64,000 bases of DNA. It comes from CAVUEG01 sp963740525. Lineage in GTDB: Bacteria; Actinomycetota; Actinomycetes; Propionibacteriales; Nocardioidaceae. The translations under genes and the position numbers were made by a program. Within the stretch, counting starts at the first letter, position 1; each line of letters opens with the position of its first letter. The stretch spans positions 930,001 through 994,000 of the forward strand of contig CAVUEG010000006.1 in NCBI GenBank assembly GCA_963740525.1, in the 5' to 3' direction. The notes beneath the pieces are model-generated. The model was not told where the DNA came from and made no database searches. It was given only the letters and a program-made list of their open reading frames with translations. This document shows, piece by piece, positions 25,673 to 34,105 of this stretch.

Positions 25673-26221
25673 GTGACGGGCCGCCGGGAGCAGATCCTCT
25701 CCACCGCCGCGGATCTCTTCGCCGCGCGTGGCTTCCACGGTGTCTCCGTGGCCGACCTCGGCGCGGCCTGCGGGATCAGCGGACCGGCGCTCTACCGGCA
25801 CTTCGACTCCAAGGACTCGATGCTCGCGGAGATGCTGGTCTCGATCAGCGAGGAGCTGCTGGCGGTGGGCCGGGAGCGTGCCGCCTCCGTCGACGTACCC
25901 CGCCAGGCGTTGGTCGCGCTGGTCGAGTGGCACGTCGAGTTCGCCCTCGAGCACCAGTCCCTGATCGTGGTCCAGGACCGTGACTGGGCTTCACTGCCGG
26001 CCGAGGCTCGCGAGCGTGTGCGGCTGCTGCAGCGGGAGTACGTCGAGCTCTGGGTCGGCACCCTCGCGTCCGTCCGTGACGAGCTGAGCGACGAACGGGC
26101 CCGGGTGATGGTCCACGCGGTGTTCGGCCTGCTCAACTCCACCCCGCACAGCGCGCTCGTCCCCGAGGACCAGATGCGGCCGTTGCTCGCCGCGATGGCA
26201 CTCGCCGCTCTGTTGGACTGA
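25673..26221 (+). CDS. TetR family repressor of the leucine-degradation operon
   Basis: Regulator of 182 residues. The N-terminal helix-turn-helix covers about residues 8-50 (ILSTAADLFAARGFHGVSVADL, with YRHFDSKDSML closing it). The C-terminal ligand domain fits the acyl-CoA-linked TetR group often found beside fatty-acid or branched-chain breakdown genes. It is divergent from the carboxylase operon, with two matching palindromes in between, so repression relieved by an acyl-CoA intermediate is likely. The GTG at 25673 is chosen by its leaderless promoter. Confidence 0.85.
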   Translation: MTGRREQILSTAADLFAARGFHGVSVADLGAACGISGPALYRHFDSKDSMLAEMLVSISEELLAVGRERAASVDVPRQALVALVEWHVEFALEHQSLIVVQDRDWASLPAEARERVRLLQREYVELWVGTLASVRDELSDERARVMVHAVFGLLNSTPHSALVPEDQMRPLLAAMALAALLD

Positions 26222-26224
26222 GCC

Positions 26225-26258
26225 GCCCCCACGCCACCGAGTCGGGTGACGCAGGGGC
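26225..26258. terminator. Weak hairpin between convergent tetR and PhoX-like genes
   Basis: GCCCC at 26225-26229 can pair with GGGGC at 26254-26258, with CCACC and GGGTG pairing inside. There are mismatches and no T-run. Confidence 0.3.
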
Positions 26259-26292
26259 GACGGCTGGTCGGATGCATTGTCGTGGGCGGAGG

Positions 26293-27924
26293 TCAGCGCC
26301 CTCGGGTCGGCACCAGCTCGTAGGTGACGTTGTCACCGTGCTGCTGGGTCCAGAACGCCCGCCACGGTCCAGCGAACAGCGTCGGCACCCGAACGCCGAG
26401 CAGCCCGCGCACCGACGGGTCGCCGTCGGAGACGTGGACACCGGTGATCTCGTTGTCCCCGTCGTTGTCGAAGCCCGGGGTCGCCGCCGCCGCGAGGGCC
26501 GAGTCCATCGTGGCCGACGGGTCGCGACCCTCTGCCAGGAACCGGGTCGCCCGCGGGTGGGCGCGGCTCACGTCCACCACATAGCCGGAGTCGAGGGCGT
26601 TGCGCTGGCTGTGCAGGGTGTCCCCGGCGTCCTCCACCACCAGCAGGTCGTCCCGGCTGGCGAAGGTGAGGTTGTCCAAGCCGGTGTGCGCCTCGTCGCC
26701 GAGGAACGCCAGGCTCAGGCGACCCCTGTCCGCCGATGGGCTCTCCTGGCTGAGCCGGAACACGCCGCCCCAGCCGCCGTACCCGTCGTTGGCGGGGCTG
26801 TCGGCGTTGGTGTCACCGGTCTCGGTGAAGTAGAACTCGCCGAAGCCGGTGCCGGGACGGAAGACGCCGTTCTCGGGGCGCTTGAACTCGGTGGCGCCCT
26901 TCGCGTCCGCGGCCGTGGTCGCACAGAAGGGCGCGTCCCCGTCGGCGGCTGTGTCGTGGATGGTCACCCAGTGCGTCGCGAAGGACCTGCCGTACGTGTG
27001 CAGGTCGGCCAGGTCCGTCCCGAACGGGTCGCCCTTGGTCGTCATCGGCTCACCGTCGGTGCCGTCGACCTGGAGCGCCTGCAGCCTGCCCTGGGTCAGG
27101 TCGTCCTTGGTGGCGGGCACGAACCGGTAGACGTAGCTGTTGGCCTGCTTGGCCAGCTGGTTGCCACCCGCCTTGGCGCCGCCGACGTCCTCGACCATCC
27201 AGATGCTGCCGTCGGAGGCGGCCTGCACACCCTCGTAGCCACCGCGGCCGAGAGCTCCGGAGATGTCCTCGAGCGTCGCGTCCGGCGAGTACGACAGGTC
27301 CCCCTGCCACACGCCGCCGTTGCAGCCGGCCTCGGCCGTGAACAGCAGTTTCCGGGCGAAGGGGTCCCAGGTGCTGCCGTCGAAGTCGGGCAACGCCCGG
27401 CCGTCCGCGGACCTCGTGGCCATCAGGGTCACCCGGTGCGCGGTATCGGCATCGAGGTTCAACCGGGTCACGTAGCCCGGAGTCCCGCTCTCGTGACCTT
27501 GGAAGAGGAAGTGCGTGCCGTAGTCATAGCCCGCATCGGGGCCGGTCTGGCCGTCGAGCACGAGAAAGGTGTTCTTGTCGGGCTCGCTCTTGTGCGCCTC
27601 GGCACGATCGGCGCCCACCGGCATCAGCGGCGGTGTGTTGTCGACCGAGTCGTAGCCGTAGTAGCCGATGCCGTCGCGCGGGTTCTCCACCGGGGTGGAG
27701 CCCTGCGCGCGGGCGATCTCGGCGAGCTGGGGTGAGAGCTTGTTGGGCGAGGTGAGGCCTGCGGCCTTCGTGTTGGCCGGGCCGGCGTCGCCCCAGGCCG
27801 CTGCCGGGCCGCTGTGGCTGCCATGGGCTCTGCCGGCTCCGCTGGCACCGGCGGTGCCCGCGGCCAGTGCTGCGGCGGCCAGGCTGGTGACCGCGAGAGC
27901 GGCGATCGTGCGCTTGGTGAACAT
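26293..27924 (-). CDS. Secreted PhoX-like (DUF839) protein
   Basis: Exported protein of 543 residues with an N-terminal signal peptide (MFTKRTIAALAVTS, cleavage near residue 28 after AGA). The mature part resembles the DUF839/PhoX group of calcium- and iron-dependent phosphatases: YYGYDSVDN, TRLNLDADTAHRV, GSTWDPFARKLLFTAEA and EDVGGA in the usual order. No twin-arginine pair is seen in the signal. Phosphatase activity is not assured, since many DUF839 proteins are uncharacterised. The ATG has a GGAGGAG ribosome site. Confidence 0.8.
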   Translation of the reverse strand: MFTKRTIAALAVTSLAAAALAAGTAGASGAGRAHGSHSGPAAAWGDAGPANTKAAGLTSPNKLSPQLAEIARAQGSTPVENPRDGIGYYGYDSVDNTPPLMPVGADRAEAHKSEPDKNTFLVLDGQTGPDAGYDYGTHFLFQGHESGTPGYVTRLNLDADTAHRVTLMATRSADGRALPDFDGSTWDPFARKLLFTAEAGCNGGVWQGDLSYSPDATLEDISGALGRGGYEGVQAASDGSIWMVEDVGGAKAGGNQLAKQANSYVYRFVPATKDDLTQGRLQALQVDGTDGEPMTTKGDPFGTDLADLHTYGRSFATHWVTIHDTAADGDAPFCATTAADAKGATEFKRPENGVFRPGTGFGEFYFTETGDTNADSPANDGYGGWGGVFRLSQESPSADRGRLSLAFLGDEAHTGLDNLTFASRDDLLVVEDAGDTLHSQRNALDSGYVVDVSRAHPRATRFLAEGRDPSATMDSALAAAATPGFDNDGDNEITGVHVSDGDPSVRGLLGVRVPTLFAGPWRAFWTQQHGDNVTYELVPTRGR

Positions 27925-28078
27925 CGTCTCCTCCTCCGGACCGCCACCGAGATGCGGCGGTCAGGGCCCATCCTGCTGACGCATGGGTGCCGCTCGTGGA
28001 CCTCGGGTGTCGGGAGGAGGACGACTGGTTGAACACCGGGATTCCGCTGGTGCGCTTGTGCCTGGGGCACGGTCCGCG

Positions 28079-28822
28079 TCAGGGCTCGAGGAGCCGGCTG
28101 ACCTGTTCGTCGTACGCCGCGACGTCGGCGTCGGCGAGCCCGTCGCCCAGCGGCGCCTGCTCGGCGAGGTCGAGGATCTCGCGCGCCCGGGCCGCTGCCT
28201 CGTCGACCGCCGTGCTCGCCTCGGCGGAGGGGTCCGGCGCCTCGGACCTCGCGTCGAAGCGGGCGTTCAGGCCGGCGAGGAGATCCGCGCGGGACCGACC
28301 CCGGAGCAGGAACATCACGAAGGGGTCGTCGTCGACCAGCCAGGTCACCTGGTTGAGCAGGGCCAGTGAGTGCAGGCAGGGCTGGGTCCATGCCCCGCAG
28401 TCGCACTCGGTGGTCAGGTCGGCGGCGTACGGCAGGAGCTCGACGCCGGACTGCTCGGCGTCCTCCATCAGCTGGTGTGGAAGCTCCCCCTCGAGCAGCG
28501 CCGCGACATGCCCGGAGGCGGAGGCGAGCCCGTCCAGGAAGTCGTCCCACTCGCCGGCACCCAGCTCCGCGACCTCGAGCCGGCTCAGGTGGTCGTCGAT
28601 TCCGGGGCCGCCCGCGGCCGAGACCAGAGCCACGGCCCGGCCCGGTGAGACACCGATCGCACCGACCCGTCCCGAGCGAGCGAGGGCGCGGCCCTTGACC
28701 AGGTCGGGGGCGTCGAAGGCGGCCTCCTCGATGGCACGCATCCATGCCTTGCCCCACCACGTGTGCACCCGCGCCGCGCCGCGCGAGCGGACGAACGCGG
28801 GATAGGTCACCGACGCGGTCAC
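28079..28822 (-). CDS. SWIM zinc-finger protein
   Basis: Cytosolic protein of 247 residues with a SWIM zinc site: Cys140, Cys142, Cys149 and His151 in a C-D-C-G..C-L-H pattern. The N-terminal part has TWWGKAWM, a signature of the actinobacterial proteins encoded beside SNF2 helicases. Its GTG start overlaps the stop of the SNF2 gene (GTGA), so the two are probably made together and may form a complex on DNA. The exact role is unknown. Confidence 0.85.
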   Translation of the reverse strand: MTASVTYPAFVRSRGAARVHTWWGKAWMRAIEEAAFDAPDLVKGRALARSGRVGAIGVSPGRAVALVSAAGGPGIDDHLSRLEVAELGAGEWDDFLDGLASASGHVAALLEGELPHQLMEDAEQSGVELLPYAADLTTECDCGAWTQPCLHSLALLNQVTWLVDDDPFVMFLLRGRSRADLLAGLNARFDARSEAPDPSAEASTAVDEAAARAREILDLAEQAPLGDGLADADVAAYDEQVSRLLEP

Positions 28823-31480
28823 TCGCGTCTCCGCAGGCTCACGAGGTCGCGCAGCTCGCCGTCGTCGAGCTCGGTGAGGGCGGCGAGCTCCTCACCGCTC
28901 GCAAGGACGGAGTCGGCGAGCGCCCGCTTGCGACCGAGCAGCTCCGCGATCCGCTCCTCGATCGTCCCCTCGGCGATGATCCGGTGGACCTGGACCGGTC
29001 GGTCCTGGCCGATCCGGTAGGCACGGTCGGTGGCCTGCTCCTCGACGGCGGGGTTCCACCACCGGTCGAAGTGGACGACGTGGTCGGCCTGGGTGAGGTT
29101 CAGCCCCGTGCCGCCGGCCTTGAGCGACAGCAGGAACACCGGGACGCCGCCAGCGTCCTGGCCTGCCTGGAAGTCGGCCACCATCTGCTCGCGCTGCCGC
29201 ACCGGCGTCCCACCGTGCAGGAACTGGTGAGGCACCCCGGCGGCGTCCAGGTGGCGCTCGAGGAGTCGGGCCATCGCGACGTACTGCGTGAAGACGAGGA
29301 CCGAACCGCCCTCGGCGAGGATCGTGCCCAGGAGCTCATCGAGCAGGTCGAGCTTCTCGGAGCGGCCGCTCAGGCGTGGGTTCGTCTGCTTGAGGAAGTG
29401 TGCCGGGTGGTTGCAGATCTGCTTCAGCCCAGTCAGCAGGCTGAGCACCAGGCCGCGTCGGGTGTGCTCGTCGGCGCGCTCGATCCGCTCCATCGCCTCG
29501 CGCACCAGGGACTCGTAGAGCACGACCTGCTCGCGCGTCAGCCCGACGATGTGGTCGGTCTCGGTCTTGGCCGGCAGCTCCGGGGCGATGCCCGGGTCCA
29601 CCTTGCGCCGGCGCAGGAGGAAGGGCGAGACGAGCTCGGCGAACTGGCGTGCCTTCGACGGCTCCACCCCGGACTCGATCGGAGAGGCCCACACCCGGCG
29701 GAAGGCGTTGCGGGAACCCAGCAGCCCCGGGGTCGCCCAGTCCAGGATCGCCCAGAGCTCGGTCAGGTTGTTCTCGACCGGAGTCCCGGTCAACGCCACT
29801 CGGGCACGCGAGGAGATCGTGCGCAGGTTGCGAGCAGTGGAGGAGGTGGCGTTCTTGATGTGCTGCGCCTCGTCCGCCACGACGAGGTCCCAGTCGACGG
29901 CGGCCAGGCTCGCGTGGTCGACCCGCATGGTGCCGTACGTCGTGAGCACGAAGCCGTTCTCAGTCGCCGGCCAGCGAACGCTGCGTGCCGTGGAAGCGGC
30001 GTACGGCGACCCCCGGTGCGAAGCGGCGGATCTCCTGCTCCCAGTTGCCGAGCAGGGACGCGGGGCATACCACCAGCGTGGGCCCGGTCGCCCCGAGGGT
30101 CTCCTTGCGGTGCAGGTGGAGCGCGATCAACGTGACCGTCTTGCCGAGCCCCATGTCGTCGGCGAGGCAGGCGCCGAGCCCCAGGCCGGTCAGCTCGGCG
30201 AGCCAGGTGAGTCCCTGACGCTGGTAGTCGCGCAGGTGTGCGGCGAGACCGGCAGGGACCTCGAGCGGCATCCGACTCGTGGCATCGGCGATGCGGTCCC
30301 GGGCGGCCTCCAGGCTGCGTCCGACGACGACGGTGACGTCCTCGCCGTCGATCGTGGCCACGCCGGTGAGGGCGGCCGCGATCGCCGGACCGGGCTTGAC
30401 CGGTCGACCGAGGCGCCGACGCGCCCGCCGCGCCAGGGCCGGGTCCACGACCATCCAGTTGTCGCGCAACCGGATGATCGGCGTCGTCGCGGAGGCGAGC
30501 TCGTCCATCTCGGTCTCGGAGAGCGGGTCGTCGCCGAGTGCCACCTGCCAGTTGAACGCGAACAGCGACTGCGGTCCGAACAACCCCTCGACAAGGGGCT
30601 CGTCCGCTGGCCCCTGCCGGCGTTCCACGACCACCTGGGCGGTCAGGTCCCGGCGCATGCTTCGGGGCCACATCACGTCCACACCCTGGGCCGCGAGAGA
30701 CTCGATCCCACCGTCGAGCAGGGTGCCGACCTCGTCGCCCTCGAGGGTGATCTCGTCGGGCACCTGCAGGGCCTGCAGCCGGTCCAGCGGGTCCCAGGCC
30801 TGCGCGGCCCGGCGCAGCAACGTGGTCAGGTGGACGCGGGCCTGCCCGCTGAACCCGCACTCCCGGTCGGTCCACAGCCGGGCCGCGTCGACCACGTGGG
30901 CGTGGTCGGCGGCGTCGTGGGCCTGGAGGACGACCCGCACCCGACCGTGGACCAGGTCCTCGTCGTCGGCCTCGATCCGCAGGGAGAGCGAGACCTGGTG
31001 CACGCGTCCCTCCGGGGCGGCGAGCAACCTGGTCCGGTCCCGGCGTACGACGGGGACCAGGGGATGGTCGCGTCGGGGAGCCGAGCGGGGCATCGCGTCC
31101 GCGACCGCGTCCAGCAGTTCGCGCACCACGGTGACGACGGCCTCGGGCTCGAGCCCGGGGTAGGCCCGGGCGCCGGCCAACAGCGTGAGGCGCTCCTCGT
31201 CGCGCTCGCCGAGCGGCCCCATGCGCCAGTGGTCGGCGGTCGGGTGCGGGCCGATCTTGCCGTCGGCCACGAGCTGCATGGCGAGGATCGCGGCGCCGCT
31301 GAGCAGCCGAACGGTGGGGTGCAGGTCGTCGCGGCGGTGCGCCCGGGTGAGCACGGGAAGGGCGCCGCGGATCGGCATCCGGATCACCCGACGCTCGCCG
31401 TCGGTGAAGGTGACCGCACCGTCGCGGGGAGGGGACGCGGCCTCGAACGTGGCGGCTCCGTGCAACGGAACAAAGCTCAC
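28819..31480 (-). pseudogene. SNF2-family DNA helicase/translocase (one frameshift)
   Basis: Swi2/Snf2 ATPase of about 886 residues once corrected. The N-terminal 400 residues are a bacterial-specific domain. The motor has Walker A in ADDMGLGKT, ADEAQH (motif II), ALTGTPVENN (motif III), then FTQYVAM, LSLKAGGTGLNL and DRAYRIGQ (motif VI). One extra base in the CC at 29967-29968 puts a TGA right after RSLAGD; removing it joins the halves as LAATENGFVLTTYG. The overall length is off by +1, as expected. The GTG start is at 31480. Coupled to the SWIM gene. Confidence 0.88.
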
Positions 31481-31591
31481 TCGGCGTCCTCGCTCTCCAA
31501 CCGGTCTTCGGGTTCTCCGAGGCCATCGTGCCCCGGGCTGCCGACAGGGTGGGCCGGGTGGACAGGGCCGTGATCGTTACACAGCCTGTTC

Positions 31592-31597
31592 TAGGCT
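31592..31597 (+). promoter_or_regulatory. -10 element of the glutathione peroxidase gene (leaderless)
   Basis: TAGGCT ending 6 nt before the ATG at 31604. Confidence 0.5.
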
Positions 31598-31603
31598 CGG
31601 GTC

Positions 31604-32092
31604 ATGAGCCTTCTCGACACCCCGATCGCGCGCCTGGACGGCACCCCGGCCACCTTCGGCGACCTCACCGGCGGCCGCGCGGCGCTGGTGGTCAACGTGG
31701 CCTCGCGGTGTGCACTCACTCCCCAGTACGTCGCGCTCGAGCACCTGCATGCCGCGTACGCCGACCGCGGGCTCAGCGTCGTGGGGGTTCCGTGCAACCA
31801 GTTCGGGGGACAGGAGCCGGGGTCGGGCGAGGAGATCGCCGAGTTCTGCTCGGCGACGTACGGCGTGAGCTTCCCGATGACCGAGAAGGTCGAGGTCAAC
31901 GGCGAGACACGGCACCCGCTGTACCAGGCCCTGGTCGACACCCCCGACGAGTCCGGTCGCCGCGGCGACGTGACGTGGAACTTCGAGAAGTTCCTCGTCG
32001 ACGAGGCCGGGTCCGTGGTCGCGAGGTTCGCCCCCGGTGTCGAGCCCGACGACCCACAGCTCATCACCGCGGTCGAACGGCTCGTCGCCTGA
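31604..32092 (+). CDS. Glutathione peroxidase family thiol peroxidase
   Basis: Reduces hydrogen peroxide or organic peroxides. The protein has 162 residues, the normal size. The peroxidatic residue is Cys36 in VASRCALTP (cysteine, not selenocysteine), followed by the PCNQFGGQEPG loop and TWNFEKF, which supply the Gln and Trp of the catalytic tetrad. As in other bacteria without glutathione, thioredoxin is the likely reductant. A DnaA-box-like site and a 51-bp palindrome follow the stop codon. Confidence 0.93.
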   Translation: MSLLDTPIARLDGTPATFGDLTGGRAALVVNVASRCALTPQYVALEHLHAAYADRGLSVVGVPCNQFGGQEPGSGEEIAEFCSATYGVSFPMTEKVEVNGETRHPLYQALVDTPDESGRRGDVTWNFEKFLVDEAGSVVARFAPGVEPDDPQLITAVERLVA

Positions 32093-32096
32093 TCGG

Positions 32097-32105
32097 TTGT
32101 CCACA
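32097..32105 (+). promoter_or_regulatory. DnaA box (TTGTCCACA)
   Basis: Exact match to the actinobacterial DnaA-box consensus, 4 bp after the gpx stop. A single copy, so functional weight is uncertain. Confidence 0.4.
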
Positions 32106-32112
32106 GCACCTA

Positions 32113-32163
32113 TTGGTCACAAACCACAGATCCGCAGGTAAAAAACCTGCGGTTGGGGACCAA
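32113..32163. repeat. 51-bp palindromic element, copy 1
   Basis: Outer arms TTGGTC (32113-32118) and GACCAA (32158-32163) enclose the stem CCGCAGGT (32132-32139) / ACCTGCGG (32145-32152) with an A-rich loop. The same 51-bp element occurs reversed at 46123-46173. Here it sits between convergent genes and could also terminate transcription. Confidence 0.8.
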
Positions 32164-32180
32164 ACCGCAACCTCACGGGC

Positions 32181-34052
32181 TCAGGGGAGCTGGCGAGCCA
32201 CGCCCGTGCTGAAGCGGCCCGAGGTGGTCCAGGTGAAGAAGGAGACGCAGGACCCGTCGGGGGCCGAGTACAACGACCAGGTGCCTCCTTCGTCCCACAA
32301 GGCCCAGGACCACGGGTCCTCGGCGGCGGGCCAGGTCGCCACGCACTGACCCGAGGGCCGGACCAGGGCCAGGAGGGTGGTCCCGTCGGGGATCGAGCCG
32401 GTCACCTGTCTCGCTCCGGTGTCGGCGTCGATCGCCCCGACCGTGCTGATCGTGGGCGGAGAGACGGGCGGGAAGGCCAGGCTCCGGACGACTCCGGCGC
32501 TCGGGGGTCCGGTCCAGGCCATGACGAAGAACGACACGCAGTGGGCCTCGAAGTCGTCGACGTCGAGAAGCCAGGCACCTGGGCCGTCGGTGGTCAGGTA
32601 GTACCAGTTCAGGGAGTCCGACCACGTCGTCGGGCAGGTTCCCGGCGCACCGACCGCCGCGACCAGGTCGGAGTCGGCCGGGATCGAGCCGGTGATGCGG
32701 TACTCCGGCCAGCCGACGTCCTGCGGTGTCACGGAGCTGATCGTCGGCCCGGCCGGGGTCGGGTAGCTCAGGGTCCTGACCACACCACTGCTGGCGTTGT
32801 TCCAGCGGTTGACCACGAAGAAGGACGCGCAATGGGTGGCGTAGTCGGGGGCCAGCAACAGCCAGGACCCGTCCGTCTGGCGGAAGAGAGAGTCCGCCTT
32901 CGTCATCCCGGGCCAGGCCGTCGAGCAGTCCCCGGGTGACGTGCCGAACTGGTAGTAGAGCGAGGCTCCGGCCGGGATGGAACCCGTGATCCGGTAGCTG
33001 GGCACGTTGTCGTCGGTGACCAGTGCGGTGACCGAGGTGAGGCTCGGCGGGTCCGGTGCGGGGGCCCAGCGCTGCCGTACGTCGGTGAACGCCCGCGGGC
33101 CCGCACCGAGGCTGTTGACGATCCTGAGCCGGTAGCAGGACGTCCCCTTGCGCTGGTTCTTCTCGGTCCAGCTCGTGGCCGTGGCCGCGAGGCTGGCCTG
33201 GGTGATCGCGCCGGTGAAGGCGCACGTGGACCCCGGTTCGGTCCACACCTGGATCCGCGACCCCGCAGGGATGTGCCGCGGCAAGGTCCAGGCGATCTTC
33301 ACGGGCTTGTCCGCCGCGGCACCACCGGAGAACACGACTCCGCCCAGCTGGGGCGGCAGCGGGTAGACCAGGCAGTACCGGGGCGCCAGGTGGAAGGAGC
33401 CGCCGTACAACGCGGACGCCTTCGAGCCGTCCGCCTTGGTGATCCATCGACAGTGGTAGTAGCCGGGCTTGGTCGCCGACAGACCCGCGCAGTCCTGGTA
33501 GATCACCGGGCTCATCAGGGCGCAGCGCTGGGAGTTGTTGTGCTCCAGGCCCAGCACGTGCCCCAGCTCGTGGGCGATGACCCGCCCCATGATCTCCTTC
33601 TCGGCCGCAGGGAGCGGGCCTTTGCCCGGGGGAACCATGTGCACGTAGTTCGTGCCCTGGTAGCCGATCGAGGCGAAGCCGGTGGCGCCGTACGTCTCCC
33701 CGACCGAGATCTTCAGCTTGGACTTGGTGGCGGCGACCTTGACGAACTTCGTGCCGATACCGGACTTGTTCCAGGCCGACAGGGCGTGCTTCAGGCTCCA
33801 GTCGTACGCCGCGGGCAGGGTCTCGCTGTAGGGGATCTGCCGACCCGGCCAACGCCGTCCCGTCCGCTCCCCGCTCTGTGGTGAGGGCCGACCGATGTCG
33901 TGGTCCAGCCGGGCGACCACGCCGGGGTCTGGGTCGACGTCCGCGCCGTCACGGGCGACCGCGTGCACCGGGGTTCCGACGCCGGCAAGGGGCAGCAGCA
34001 GGCAGGCCGCGAAAGCGGCAGCAAGTCGACGGGCGGGATCCCCCCAGGTCAT
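32181..34052 (-). CDS. Secreted metzincin-type metalloprotease with three C-terminal repeats
   Basis: Exported zinc protease of 623 residues with a signal peptide (about 1-31). The zinc site HELGHVLGLEH is at 161-171, and a Met-turn CALMSPV follows about 10 residues later, the matrixin-like arrangement. Then comes a fibronectin-III-like stretch (about 235-350). From about 350 to the end there are three tandem units of roughly 90-95 residues, each with an ITGSIP or VTGSIP strand and a paired Cys, the second in C.SFF. I know no name for the repeat. Confidence 0.78.
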   Translation of the reverse strand: MTWGDPARRLAAAFAACLLLPLAGVGTPVHAVARDGADVDPDPGVVARLDHDIGRPSPQSGERTGRRWPGRQIPYSETLPAAYDWSLKHALSAWNKSGIGTKFVKVAATKSKLKISVGETYGATGFASIGYQGTNYVHMVPPGKGPLPAAEKEIMGRVIAHELGHVLGLEHNNSQRCALMSPVIYQDCAGLSATKPGYYHCRWITKADGSKASALYGGSFHLAPRYCLVYPLPPQLGGVVFSGGAAADKPVKIAWTLPRHIPAGSRIQVWTEPGSTCAFTGAITQASLAATATSWTEKNQRKGTSCYRLRIVNSLGAGPRAFTDVRQRWAPAPDPPSLTSVTALVTDDNVPSYRITGSIPAGASLYYQFGTSPGDCSTAWPGMTKADSLFRQTDGSWLLLAPDYATHCASFFVVNRWNNASSGVVRTLSYPTPAGPTISSVTPQDVGWPEYRITGSIPADSDLVAAVGAPGTCPTTWSDSLNWYYLTTDGPGAWLLDVDDFEAHCVSFFVMAWTGPPSAGVVRSLAFPPVSPPTISTVGAIDADTGARQVTGSIPDGTTLLALVRPSGQCVATWPAAEDPWSWALWDEGGTWSLYSAPDGSCVSFFTWTTSGRFSTGVARQLP

Positions 34053-34105
34053 GGGCCTCAGTGTCGGGCCGACGCCCCTGCCGCGCTAGGGCCGGGGGTC
34101 CCGAT

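Noticed and set aside
29955..29975. Selenocysteine or readthrough at the TGA inside the SNF2 gene
   Set aside because: The sequence after the TGA in the same frame is not SNF2-like; the protein continues in another frame, so reading through would not help.
31604..32092. Selenocysteine in the glutathione peroxidase
   Set aside because: The catalytic position is an ordinary Cys codon and there is no in-frame TGA.
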